From NCBI RefSeq assembly GCF_017591435.1, contig NC_059276.1, positions 5,587,776-5,651,775 on the forward strand: DNA of 64,000 nt, given 5' to 3'. The translations under genes were made by a program, and so were the position numbers. The notes beneath the pieces were generated by a model that saw only the letters and a program-made list of their open reading frames with translations, made no database searches and had not been told where the DNA came from. The DNA comes from Portunus trituberculatus. Lineage: Eukaryota > Arthropoda > Malacostraca > Decapoda > Portunidae. Positions 48,620-64,000 of this stretch are shown in pieces. Every line of letters begins with the position of its first letter. Position 1 is the first letter of the stretch.

Positions 48620-49740
48620 CGTCTCACTCCTTCAACTTATTTGCCTACATGTGAACAAAGCTGCGGCCTCAAACCTTCTCTTCTTCTTTTTGTTTTGTAG
48701 GATGTACGAATTCTCAAGGGTAGAGTGGTGAATGTACTTCCCGTTCTAGTGATTTTTTTCCTTTTCTCGCGGCTTGTACCACCCCGAAGAACAAGGCAGT
48801 GACAGCAACAAGGACAAGGGCAACACGAAAGGGATCTAGGGAATTAGCTTTGTTCTACCTTTGATTATTCTTTCCCCGTTTTCTTTTCACCGTGCTTTCG
48901 TCTTGTGTGACCCAGAACACGGTGACGATGATAGTAAGAGGAGGAACTGGTAAGAAAACTAAGATAAAACGAAAAACAGCAATAAAAATGGTAATGAGAG
49001 TATGAATTAGTTATTTTTATTCAGAATTTTCATATTTGAGAGTGCAAATTGACCTGTTTTTTTTTTTTTTTTCTCTCACGTTTTGTTTTCCAGCTTCATT
49101 AAATCTCCTTGATGCAAAAAACCCCCCAAAAAATAAAGACCACCAACATTAAGAAAAGCTCAGTTCCTCATCACGATCACTCAGGTACTCAACACAACTT
49201 TATACCAGCAAATTAATGAGAGACCTCGCTTTTCTATGCCTTCCCGGCCTTTTAATTTGGAGGAAAAACTTGAGGCAATAAATTTCCTCCTTTCGGTCTC
49301 TCTTCCGTACCCTGGCGGAGGAAGTTTTTGGGCGGACGCGAAGAGAGTGGTGTGGTGGAGGCGAGGGAGCGGCGGGTACAACAGGATTAAGATGGGAGAC
49401 CTGGGTTTAGTGATCGAGGCGGGAGAGATGTGGAGAAGTTGTGGAGATGGTGATACGTGGTGGAATGAGGATGTGGAATGATTAAAGCAAGTGGCTCTAT
49501 AGAGGAAGTATTTGCTAGTACTGTAAATGGGATGGGAGATAAGATAAGGCAGATAGAGATCACAGGTGAGAGATTGAATAAACCAAGAGCTTCGTATGGT
49601 AATTAATTCACAGGTAAGGCTTCACAGGTACGCAGTGGTGTTCCAGATGGCATTAATATATACGAAACGCTAGAGTACCGTTCACGTGTTGAAACTTACG
49701 TTCAGGTAGCGAGGCGACTAATTAATGGCGACTCAGGTAA
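48620..49740. other. Intergenic, low repeat content, no gene seen
   Basis: One of the few long stretches without microsatellites. 49230-49490 is somewhat GC-richer with a short open frame on each strand, but neither resembles a known protein nor shows splice context I trust. Confidence 0.4.
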
Positions 49741-49829
49741 TCTGCTGGCTTGATTGTGTTCCTGTGGTCTTTGTTAAGGATACCAAGAACTAATTAGCGT
49801 TAGGTACCAGTCTTAGCTTGAGGGTTGTT

Positions 49830-50440
49830 TTTTGTTCTTTTAATGTTCTATTTTAACCTTTTGAAGAATTTATTGTGTATGTCATTCGTTCTGTGGTTTC
49901 TTTCGTGTTTTCAAGGATTCTTTCGTGGTTCTCTTGATAGTTTGATATCTTTTTAGTACGTTTTATTAATATTTTCACAGATTTTGTATGGTTATTATGA
50001 GTTTTCTCTGTGTTTTCATGGATATTATAAGTTTACAAAGTTTTTTTTTTCATTGTTCTCTTGATAATCTACGTATTAATAGGAATTGTTAATATTTTCA
50101 AGGATTTTCCATCGCTAAGTGTTTTCAAGTCTGTTTCTTTATTATCCCAGTGATAGTTTGGTATATTCTAGTGGGTTAATGGTGTTTTCAAAGGTGTTTT
50201 AGTGATTATGGGTTTTCATTGCTGCTTTAATGAAAACACGATGGTCTAACAGGTTGTGGTGAAAGTTATTGGTAAGTCAAAAAGAATTTCTAGAATATCA
50301 TAGAGATTTACGTTTGTTTTAATGATTTTGACAGTTTAAGAGCCTTTAAGTGAAAGTTATTGGAAGCTTTGAAGTGTTTTCTTTCCTGTTTTCATGAGTT
50401 TATTGACAGTCTCAGCCTGCAACGGAAGGTATTGAAATTT
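49830..50440. repeat. Degenerate TTTTCAAGGATT tandem repeat
   Basis: Repeated GTTTTCAAGGATT, GTGGTTCTCTTGATAGTTTG and GAAAGTTATTGG at about 90-130-bp spacing, related in wording to arrays at 17.3 and 53.2 kb. Confidence 0.6.
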
Positions 50441-50504
50441 TCCAAGAGATTTCCTGTTTGTATGCTGTGTTATTATGATGCATCTTGATCTGAACACACC
50501 AACC

Positions 50505-50590
50505 ACCACCAGACGTCACGAGAATCACCACCACCACAACCATCACCACCACCACAATTACCACCACCACCACAACCATCACAACCAGTG
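50505..50590. repeat. (CCA)n-rich array
   Basis: Interrupted ACCACCACCACAACCATC units. Confidence 0.9.
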
Positions 50591-50926
50591 CAGTCCCGCT
50601 CGTATAAATACATGTGAAACGAGGCATTCTTTCTCCGTATACTTGTAAACCTTTGTGGATTTCGTGGCGTTAGGAGAAAGTGTCTTATTTTTGGCACACG
50701 TCTCCGGATCCATCGTAGACTGCAATCACGTGTTCCTCGCCTACGACTCACGACTCACGACTCACGAATCACGACTCACGGTTCACGGTTCCTAGAGGTT
50801 CTTATTGAGGTGCAGTGAGATTTCTTAGCTCCACTGAGTCTTTCTGAGGCGTTTTGCTGGAAGGTTGACAGGGAAACATAAATACAGCGACTGACTTGCT
50901 TCTTTATATACATGCATGCACCCACC

Positions 50927-51450
<524 letters not shown>

Positions 51451-51536
51451 AAATACTGGGCTATCATTTCCATTGCCAGAGAATAACAATTATGATCTAA
51501 CAACATTTTGGCTCTATATATTTAACTCTACATTAA

Positions 51537-51759
51537 TACCACCACCACCACCACCGTCATTACCACCACCACCACCACCACCACCACCACCACCACCACC
51601 ACCTCCACCACCACCACTCCACGGCTATCAATCATAATAATGCATAAGGCTGATTTTTATTCATCTGAAGCGAGGAAGGGAATAAAATAGTTGGGTTGAA
51701 ATACAATAGACACAGGACCATAAAGGAAAAAAAATAATATTACCACTGCCTGTATTAAA

Positions 51760-51809
<50 letters not shown>

Positions 51810-51850
51810 TAGACAACGGGGCATGAGGACGTTTAACCATGTCTCTCTCT

Positions 51851-51885
<35 letters not shown>
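51537..51885. repeat. (ACC)n, (GA)n and (CT)n
   Basis: (ACC)n 51537-51617, (GA)n 51763-51806, (CT)n 51841-51885; the last two form an inverted pair 35 bp apart. Confidence 0.95.
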
Positions 51886-51888
<3 letters not shown>

Positions 51889-52562
51889 TCTCATCCGCTT
51901 CTGACGCGCCTTCAGAATTATTCCTCCTCCTTCCCTTCCCTTCCCTTCCTCTTCCTCTTCCCTTCCTCTTCCCTTCCTCTTCCTCTTCCTCTGCCTCTCC
52001 TTTCTTGTTCATTTCGTCTTACTTCTCATTTTCCGTCTCATCCTCTTCCTCTTTCCCTGCACCAGTTTCTCTTACTTTCCCTCCCTTCTCTCTCCCTCAT
52101 TTCTCTCCTTTTCCTCGTCTTCGTCTCTGTAGCTCTTTTTAATGTTTTTCTTCCTTCTCCTCCTTCTCGTCCTCTTCCTCCTTCTTTCTGTTGTTTCAAA
52201 TTGGACACTCTTCTGAAACTGGGAAGGAAAATCACTACCCGTGTTTATCCCACTGGTTTACTGAACGCACTCACACGCAGACACACGCACCCACGGACAC
52301 ACTCACGCAGTCTAACAAACATGTCAGAATATGAAACTGGATATGAAAGTCAACAATGAAAGCTGCATCATTTCTGTGTGTTTTGTTTCGTATATTTTTT
52401 GGGTCTGTGAATTTATTGTTGCTACTTTTTTCATTAATTCTGTGAGCACAAAATGTCAGGAATATAATGAAATATTGACATATCTCGTCATTACCGCAGA
52501 GAGAGGCGAAAAAATTAAGCCTGAATGACAATATTACCACGAGCACCGCGAGCCAAGGCAAG

Positions 52563-52566
<4 letters not shown>

Positions 52567-52630
<64 letters not shown>

Positions 52631-52742
52631 GAATCTGCAAACACAATAAATGGTAATTGAAAGATAGATAGAAAGTTCGATAAATAGGTATGTAAATAAA
52701 TACATAGAAAGTAAATGAATAGATAGATAGATAGGTGGATGA

Positions 52743-52820
<78 letters not shown>
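52567..52820. repeat. (GA)n pair with GATA spacer
   Basis: (GA)n 52567-52624 and 52746-52819, separated by ATAGATAG and AAATAGGTA sequence. Confidence 0.95.
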
Positions 52821-52821
<1 letters not shown>

Positions 52822-53062
52822 AGAACCGACAAATACGCGAAATGAAAATATGGAATGGAGAGAAGAGAGAAAAAAATGGAAAAAAAAATGAAAAATGGGG
52901 AAAAGGAAACAAAGGGCGGTGAAAGTGCAGGAAATAAAAGATGCAAACGAAATTTTACTCTCTGACAAGGAACATTAAGAGATAAAATGTGGGGAATAAA
53001 ATAGTGATAGAAAAGGAAAAGGAAATACGAAACGCTTCAATGCTTTCAGTAGACCTTGCCTG

Positions 53063-53065
<3 letters not shown>

Positions 53066-53096
<31 letters not shown>

Positions 53097-53102
53097 TGCA
53101 TG
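53066..53102. repeat. (TATG)n microsatellite
   Basis: About nine TATG units. Confidence 0.95.
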
Positions 53103-53159
53103 TGTGTCTTTATTTCCAAAACTTTTAGCAACATCTTCTCTGTAATACTTTCACCAGGC

Positions 53160-53530
53160 ACTAATGGAAGTTGTTGGGGTTTTCAAGGGTGTCTTCACGG
53201 CTGTGTTGATAGTTCAGTGGTTGTTGTGTGAGTGGTTGAGGTTTTCCAGAGTTAAGTTAAAATTATCGAGGTTTTCTTGGTTTAAATGAAAGGTTGTTGC
53301 GGTTTTCAAGGGTTTTTCATGGCTCTGTTGATAGTTCCAGTGATTGAGGTTTTCCAGAGTTAAGTTAAAATTATCGAGGTTTTCCAGGTTTAAATGGAAG
53401 GTTGTTGGGATTTTCGAGGGTTTTTTCATGGGTCTGTTGACAGTTCCAGTGGTTGTTGTGTGAGTGATTGAGGTTTCCCAGAGTTGAATTAAAATTATCG
53501 AGGTTTTCAAGGTTTAAATGGAAATTAATG
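53160..53530. repeat. ~120-bp tandem triplication
   Basis: GAGGTTTTCCAGAGTTAAGT then TAAAATTATCGAGGTTTTC recur at about 53239, 53347 and 53469. The same strand also has GTTGTTGGGGTTTTCAAGGG in each unit. Confidence 0.9.
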
Positions 53531-53999
53531 ACATTTTCTAGTTCACTGTTATGATTTTGGTGATTCTAATTGAAATTATTGCGTTTTATTAGTTATTTTT
53601 TTGTGATTGTTTATGATTTTGATGATTCTAACACAAGTTATTGGGTTTTCAAGAGTATTTCTATTATTCTAATGATTCTAGTGGAAGTCATAGTGATTTA
53701 CGATGTATTTCATAATTGTAGTCGTTAAAATTTAAGTTATTGCATCTATCAAGAGTAATTTAAGATACTAAAGAAAGTTTAATAAGAATCCTGTATTGTT
53801 AGTGTCTGTATCAAGAGTACATATGTATCAGTAGCTGTATCATTACTTACAGAGAAAGAGGTACACAAATAAACAGATATAAGTTGATATAGGTATTGGT
53901 AGGTATAATGGTGAATGCACTAATGGATAAATAACAGGGAATACAGGTACATATATGATAAAAGACTCATGTGTCAATCAAGCTATCAAGCCTCAGTGG

Positions 54000-54720
54000 T
54001 CACGTAGACAGACAGGTGGCCAGGTAAATGCATGAATAAATAGATAAACAAATATTTCACTAGATAAATCTGTGAATGAAAGGAGGGAATGAATAAATAG
54101 ATGAGTAAGTAAATGAATGAATAGATAATGCACAATAAATTAGACAGATAAATAGATAAATGAATAAATGAATCGATAAATAAATGAAGGTCTAAATGCG
54201 CAAAGAATCAACAAACACAGACACACGCTGATGAAAGATGGAGGCCTCTGTTTTGAATCAGTCACTTCCATATCTGTGTTTTCTTGACTCGATAAATAAA
54301 TAGAGAGTCTCTAGTGTTGATAATAAAAAGATGCATGAACCAATAGACAGATCAGTAGATAGATATATTAATGCAATAGATGAAGGCTCTCACACAAACA
54401 CACGCACACACTAATGGAAATATAATACATAGACACACAGACACACACACTAAAGGAATATAATAGATAGAGTGTCAATGATAAAGAGATCCATGAGCCA
54501 ATAGACTGATCAGCTGCTAGTTAGATAGATTAATGCAATAGACGAAGATTCTCACACAAGCACACACACACTAGCGGAGATATAAATAGTGTCGATAATA
54601 AAGGGATGCATGAAAGAAAAGACAGTAGTGGATAGTTAAATAGGTTAATGCCACAGACGAAGGCTCTCGCACAAACACACGCACACACACACACTAAAGA
54701 AAATTGCAATGATAGAAATG
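54000..54720. repeat. GATA/AAATA-rich tract and ~140-bp tandem repeat
   Basis: 54020-54190 is TGAATAAATAGATAA-like. From 54300, three units share GATGCATGAACCAATAGACA, TTAATGCAATAGACGAAG, CTCTCACACAAACACACGCA. Confidence 0.8.
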
Positions 54721-54989
54721 ACAGTGTTAAGAATAAAACTCAGGCAAAGGAAACACGCCATGTCCGTGAAAAATTAAAACCGTACCTGACAGACTACTGA
54801 ATAATGTGGAAAGTAATGCACGAAGACGCACGGAGACAAGGACACAGAGGGAAACAAAAGTCTCGGCTGTGGAAAGCAACTCCACCTTGACATAAACTAG
54901 ACAAATGGAGACAAAAATGAAAGAAAGAAGAATAGAAACATAAAAAGCACTAAAGGAAGGTGAAAAGAGATAACGAAAGGTACAGGGAT

Positions 54990-55370
54990 AAAATAAATAA
55001 TTACTCTGATAATAAAACTAAATAAGATAGATAAATTTATACGAAGAGAGACTTACTGGTAACAAAATCTAAAATTCTATTCATTGGTAAAGAGATCACG
55101 CACAAAATAGATAAATGACGAGAAGCAAGGCACCATAACAACAAAATAAAGGCTCTACACGTTCTAGGTAAACTACTAAACACACACAGAATAGATAGAT
55201 AAAGATAATCAGTACTATAACAGCAAAATAAACGTTCGACTCGTAGATAAACTAATAATAATAAAAATAGGCAAGAAACTATTAAAAAGACACAATAACA
55301 ACAAAATTAAGATTAAATTCGTAGATAAACCTGTAGTAACAAACATAATAGTTAGATAACGATCCCTTTC
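54990..55370. repeat. ~110-bp degenerate tandem repeat
   Basis: Units with ACCATAACAACAAAATAAAG, TTCGTAGATAAACTA and AATAGATAGATAA, three copies. Confidence 0.65.
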
Positions 55371-55797
55371 ACTGACTGCCCCCCTCTCTCTCTCTCTCTC
55401 TCTCTCAAGGCCATGTTAAGGCTATTGTCACACCTCACTCGCTTCTACTACATTACTGATTATTAGACGGTATTACTTGCTACGTGAATTAACTCATGCG
55501 AAGAAAGTAAAAATAATTAGAAACAATAAGGCAATAACATAATAAGAACTTCGATTTGAATTTCGTTATTAATTATACGTGAAATATGTGCTTTTTACTG
55601 AACACAACACCACAACACAGCATTTCCATTGAGCTTGAGTTGCTGCCTTACCGTACAATGGCCAGCAACACAATTACACGAAACACAATACCTTTTCACA
55701 GCACAGTGTTTCTCTTTGTAATGTACCTCCCACATGTTAAATTCCCGACACTTTGCCTGTAGTAGAAGTGAGAGAACGTACACTCACCTAAAAATAC

Positions 55798-55850
55798 TGA
55801 AGGGGCGTCGGAACTGAGTGATCCAGGCAGGACAGCGCAGCGATGTACCT
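55798..55850 (-). promoter_or_regulatory. Possible promoter and 5' UTR exon for the dpr-like gene
   Basis: On the - strand a strong donor (TTAG/GTGAGTG, intron from 55797) follows a short GC-richer stretch holding TCAGTTC (55811-55817), which fits the arthropod initiator consensus. Exon 1 of the dpr-like gene has its own acceptor at 35483, so a non-coding upstream exon is expected. The 20-kb link between the two is inference only. Confidence 0.25.
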
Positions 55851-56236
55851 TTCCCTCTGGCGGTTCAATATACACTGGCGCTCTGTCCGGGTTTCTCAGC
55901 CTGTGTCCTCGCCCTTATCCTTCAGCCCCTCCCTACCACCACCACCACAACCACCACATTCTCTACCACTACCACTGCCACTGCCACATGCTAATCAAAG
56001 GCGCCCTGCGGTGACGTTTAAAGGCTAAAAGGACGGGTATCAAGGAGTTGTTTCAAGTCTTACCTGAATATTTACCTAAATTACCCAACTTTTTGCAATC
56101 TCCCTGCTTGTGTCTCGTCAGGAGAGGCGTTTCCAGTTGGCTCTTTTTCGTGTTTTTGTCCTAACTGAAGTTTTTGATGCGTAAAGAAGAGGAGAACAAG
56201 GAAAATTACAAGAGAAGAGAAGAGGGGAAGGAGGAT

Positions 56237-56237
<1 letters not shown>

Positions 56238-56281
<44 letters not shown>
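56238..56281. repeat. (CA)n microsatellite
   Basis: About 21 CA units. Confidence 0.95.
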
Positions 56282-56283
<2 letters not shown>

Positions 56284-56565
56284 AACTATAAAATAATCTA
56301 ACTTTGGAGGCTGAATATCCCCAAAATTTCGACAGAACATGGGGTTACTAAAAGAAAAAAAATCCCGGAAATTCCTGTGATATAAACCACGACAAGCCAC
56401 AAGAGAGATGGGAATTTTTTACGGTGTTCCTTAGCAGGTGAGGAAAAAGATTGTATTTCCTTAACGCCATTGTGAATTAGAGGCAAAAGAGATGAAATGA
56501 AGGTTATGTTCGTGTTTGTCGTTGTTTGTGGCTTGCCCTAATTGGGAGAGGAAGATGTAGGTGCC

Positions 56566-56569
<4 letters not shown>

Positions 56570-56641
<72 letters not shown>
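56570..56641. repeat. (GA)n microsatellite
   Basis: About 36 GA units. Confidence 0.95.
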
Positions 56642-56643
<2 letters not shown>

Positions 56644-57084
56644 ATTCTACTAACCAACCAACCGAGAAACAAACACACGAACAGACACAAAGGAAGACAG
56701 ACGGACAGACGGACAACCAGAAACGAGAAGGGGAGAAAAAGAAAAGAAAAAAGAAAAGAAAAAAATATATATCTTCAGTTTTCTCAGCAGGTTTCTCCAC
56801 GCGTTATTGTCGTTTTTTCTTTTTTTTCCCTTTTTTTTTTACCTCATCATCCTCTCCCACTCTCCCCCATCTCTCCCCACCTCTCTCTCTCTCCTTCTCT
56901 CCCAGGCGCCGCGGAAACAATAGCAAGACTGTCCCGGGATAGACGCATCGTAGAAAACCTCCAATACCGACTGAAATACCGCGTCCGTCAGAAAAAAATG
57001 AAAGAAAATAATAATAGGAAAATAAAAAGGAAAAATTTGTCTCTATCTTGAAGGGAATATGAAGAGATGCGACTCAAGAGAAAC

Positions 57085-57510
57085 GGCAAATATTGTAACG
57101 TTAGAGAAAGAATATGAGGAGGAAGGCGAGATGTTGTGATGTCTTCGTATCTTTGCTGTTATGAGAGAGAGAGAGAGAGAGTGTAATGCAGTTTTCTTTC
57201 TCATCTATTTCACTTTTCTGTTCTGTGCATTGTCACGTTAGAGAAGAAGTATGAGGAAGGTGAGATGTTGTGATATCTTCGTATGTTTGTTGTTATGAGA
57301 GAGTGTAATGCAGTTTTCTTATTTATTTCACTCTCCTATTCTTCTTAACTTAGCGTGCTTCCAACCTCTGTATTGTCACGTTAGAAAAGAATATGAAAAA
57401 GGCGAGACGTTGTGATGTCTTGATATCTTTGTTGTTATTAGAGAGAGTGAGATAGAGAGAGTGTAATGCAGTTTACTTTCTCATCCATTTCACTTTCCTG
57501 TTCTTCCTAA
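57085..57510. repeat. ~140-bp tandem triplication
   Basis: ACGTTAGAGAAGAATATGAG, GGCGAGATGTTGTGATGTCT, TCTTTGTTGTTATGAGAGAG and TGTAATGCAGTTTTCTTTC recur three times. Confidence 0.9.
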
Positions 57511-57625
57511 CTCCTTTGAAACCTCATTTGGTAAACTTCTCTTCCTAATTTCTTTCTCTCTTCTACTTTTCTTAATTCTTTTTCAACATATCTCTCGTCT
57601 CTCTTTAGTTTATCTCTCGTCTCTC

Positions 57626-57626
<1 letters not shown>

Positions 57627-57691
<65 letters not shown>
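57627..57691. repeat. (CT)n microsatellite
   Basis: About 32 CT units. Confidence 0.95.
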
Positions 57692-57695
<4 letters not shown>

Positions 57696-57824
57696 CCTCT
57701 CCCTCCCATCTTTTCTAAATAAAAGCGTTAAAGAGACACAGTGACCTCTTCCAGCTTGCCTTGTGTGTGTCTTCTGGTTACTGGCTTCCTTTCTGCTTCC
57801 CTCACTTACTTCTTCAAATAGAGA

Positions 57825-58095
57825 ATGAGATAGAATAGAGGACGTGTGGGCGAGTTCTTGTATCTTCCTTTATAATTCCATGTTTTTGGTTGCTGTTTTT
57901 CCCCTTTATTTACTTCTATGCATTGAGATTGAAGTGAGATAGAATAGAGGACGTAAATTGAGAAGAATGAGATAGATTAAAGGACGTGTGGGCGAGTTCT
58001 TGTATCTTCCTTTATAATTCCATGTTTTTGGTTGGTGTTTTTCCCCTTTATTTACTTCTATGCATTGAAATCGAAGTGAGAAAGGAAAGGTGTGT
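57825..58095. repeat. ~130-bp tandem duplication
   Basis: GACGTGTGGGCGAGTTCTTG, TATCTTCCTTTATAATTCCA and CTTTATTTACTTCTATGCAT occur in both copies (57841 and 57984) with very high identity. Confidence 0.93.
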
Positions 58096-58404
58096 AAATT
58101 TAATGACTTTCTGTGATTTCTCATGCGTTTTTTTTTTCAGCTGACGATTTGTTTCTTAGTTTTTGCTTTTTTTCGTTTTGTTCGCTGGCTTGTATTAACT
58201 TCAATGTCCTCTTTGTTCTTAAAATCGTGACAGGTGTGAGATAAATGAATAGAGATGATGTGTATGTAGGCAGGCTTAGTGTCTTGTAGCTTCCCTTTCC
58301 TTTAATGTATTTGCGCCCCCACATGCTGTAACTCAAACAGGCCACGTGGTGCATAATATTAGTAAGATCAGATGGACGGTAATGGCACAAGTTTAGTTCA
58401 CTTT

Positions 58405-58490
58405 TAATGGTCTGAGCGCGCTGCGGAGCTCACTAAGGAGGCTTCGATTCCATTCCTGATACACGTTCTCATTAAAACGCTCAGGTGTGT
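58405..58490 (+). repeat. tRNA-like SINE fragment, second copy
   Basis: GAGCGCGCTGCGG then about 16 bases and GCTTCGATTCC, one mismatch from the pol III B box. The spacing equals that at 28244-28281. Confidence 0.35.
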
Positions 58491-58702
58491 GGCGGTACCT
58501 GCAAATTATCTCTGTGAAATAGACTATAATGTGCAGGATATGAAGCTTCATTTCACAACTACAAATAAAAGCATTTATATTGTCAAAATTAAGAATTGTT
58601 GCTCATTTTACTATGAGAACTTTAGAATTCAAATATAAAATGTGCTTCCTTTATTATATTTTGAGATTCCTTGCTTCTTTTCCTTCCATTGTTCACTGTT
58701 CA

Positions 58703-58895
58703 TTAACCCCTTCAGTACTGCGACGCGTTTCCCTATTCATTCTCCTTACTATTTGGTGATCCTATACAGCTTCAGAGACTTATGTGGGGGATTAAGATAG
58801 TGAAAACCTCCATAGACCCTTAATAATGTAAAATGAAATGGTCTAACTGTGTACAAATCTCATGGTAAAAAGGCGTCCCAGTATTGTAGGGTTAA
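58703..58895 (-). mobile_element. TTAA-bounded piggyBac-like MITE, copy 6
   Basis: TTAACCCCTTCAGTACTGCG at the left and CCCAGTATTGTAGGGTTAA at the right, with a ~20-bp internal deletion. Confidence 0.87.
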
Positions 58896-59183
58896 AAGTA
58901 TGTAGTTTAGTCATAAAATAATTTAGTAACGAGGATGTAAAAAATCTCAGTAACAGAAACAATAAGATACTTTTATGTAAGAGGGAAGTACGGCCAAGGG
59001 GAACAAAAACTGTAATTAATAAAAAAAAAACCCACTGAGGTGCCGTTCCCCAAACAGATCCAAGGAAATGCTGCCAGAAGGGAACTCCCAGGATGGCAAA
59101 GGAGTCACGCTTATAACTCAACTCAAACCACTCAGTAACTCGAGGCCAATGAGACACACCAATACACATCTGATAAGAGTGAA

Positions 59184-59189
59184 TTTATT
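59184..59189 (-). promoter_or_regulatory. Candidate polyadenylation signal for sulfotransferase
   Basis: TTTATT on + (AATAAA on the gene strand), about 500 bases after the stop. It implies a 3' UTR covering roughly 59170-59687, in which I see no other gene. Confidence 0.35.
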
Positions 59190-59687
59190 ACCAACACATA
59201 TATAACAATTATCTGGGCAGGTTATGCTTTGAGGCCACAACCACCACCTCATCTCAACATTACCACAAATACACAAGAAAACAGCAGTACGAGGGCACAC
59301 AAAATTGGCTTCATTAATCACAGTGGATTGAGGACGTTGAAATCACGCTGCTTGGAGGTAGACAGAGAGATAATGAAAATAGGATAGAGTTTAAGCTATC
59401 ACACATTTCCTCTTATTCTGCGTGGTGTTTCTCGCTTCAGCTGCTTCCAAGGTGAGGAGATGGACAAGTAAAGAGATGAAAGAGTTGAGGAAGACAGTAA
59501 TCATGAAAGTATGGTAACATTTTAGTATATTTCCCTGCGTTCTTCCTTTCCTCAGTTCCTGAGTGAGAGACAAACACAGATGAAGAAACAGAAGCAGAAG
59601 TAGAAGTTGTCAAGGTGTGGAAGAGTTGAAGTTACGAATCTGGGAAGGAAAGTGTGAATCTACCTAAAGACGAGAGTGAATCCAACG

Positions 59688-63689
<4,002 letters not shown>

Positions 63690-63714
63690 CTGGAAAGGGG
63701 TTTTTACATTTTTT

Positions 63715-64000
63715 TGTCATGTTTTTAGGTTCCAATGCTTTACTGGAAGGATTATGGAAGGTTTAGCGGTCTGGCTGGAAAGATGGAAGGTTAGAAGACT
63801 CGTGGGTGGCTGGGAAGAGTGTTTTGGAAGGATAAGTGAAATAATGAGGTTTAGAAAGATTATGGAATGTTTGATGGACTGACTAGAAAGATACAAAGGT
63901 TTAGAAAGAATGGCTGGAAAGAATATGAACTGGAAAGACCACAAAATTTGGTTTAAGAATGATAACTAGAAATAATAATGTTTAAAGAGACTGTTTGATG
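63715..64000. repeat. GGAAGGATTATGGAAGG degenerate repeat at right edge
   Basis: TGGAAAGAT/GGTTTAGAAAGA units of 20-35 bp fill the end of the window. No further sulfotransferase exon is visible before position 64000. Confidence 0.6.

Noticed and set aside
58843..59321. Two hydrophobic frames on - downstream of the sulfotransferase
   Set aside because: They lie partly in the 3' UTR and partly in the MITE; no recognisable protein or conserved start.

Overview
The window is eukaryotic nuclear DNA. Genes are split by GT-AG introns, gene density is low, and (CT)n/(GA)n, (CA)n/(GT)n and trinucleotide microsatellites are exceptionally abundant. This load, together with TTAGG-type motifs, LINE and MITE fragments and a Dpr-type immunoglobulin gene, suggests an arthropod and most likely a decapod crustacean such as a crab. 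The species itself is inference.

Three protein genes can be rebuilt exon by exon with matching splice phases. (1) About 2.4-16.0 kb, + strand: a valyl-tRNA synthetase of the mitochondrial type (VARS2), 19 coding exons, about 1001 residues. It starts with a short basic presequence, carries HLGH and KMSKS signatures and an editing domain, and shows a one-base deletion in exon 14. (2) About 20.6-35.5 kb, - strand: a two-Ig-domain cell-surface protein of the Dpr/zig-8 family, seven coding exons, 401 residues, complete from signal peptide to stop. (3) About 59.7-63.7 kb, - strand: the last five coding exons of a cytosolic sulfotransferase (SULT family); its N-terminal exons lie beyond the right edge.

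The three genes have no evident shared pathway. They are a mitochondrial translation enzyme, a neuronal-type recognition protein and a sulfonation enzyme.

The remainder (0-2.4, 16.1-20.5, 35.5-59.1 kb and the introns) is repeats: dozens of microsatellites, tandem repeats of roughly 60-300 bp, LINE fragments, 5S-rRNA- and tRNA-like relics, an hAT-like MITE with a target duplication, and seven copies of a ~210-bp element bounded by TTAA with piggyBac-like ends. I found no credible protein gene between 35.5 and 59.6 kb.

The least ordinary signal is that several introns are tandem arrays whose unit includes a copy of the downstream exon's 3' splice site (VARS2 exons 15 and 16, dpr-like exon 6, perhaps dpr-like exon 2). 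In addition, microsatellites directly supply splice signals, most clearly around one sulfotransferase exon. I saw no sign of a new multi-gene system.
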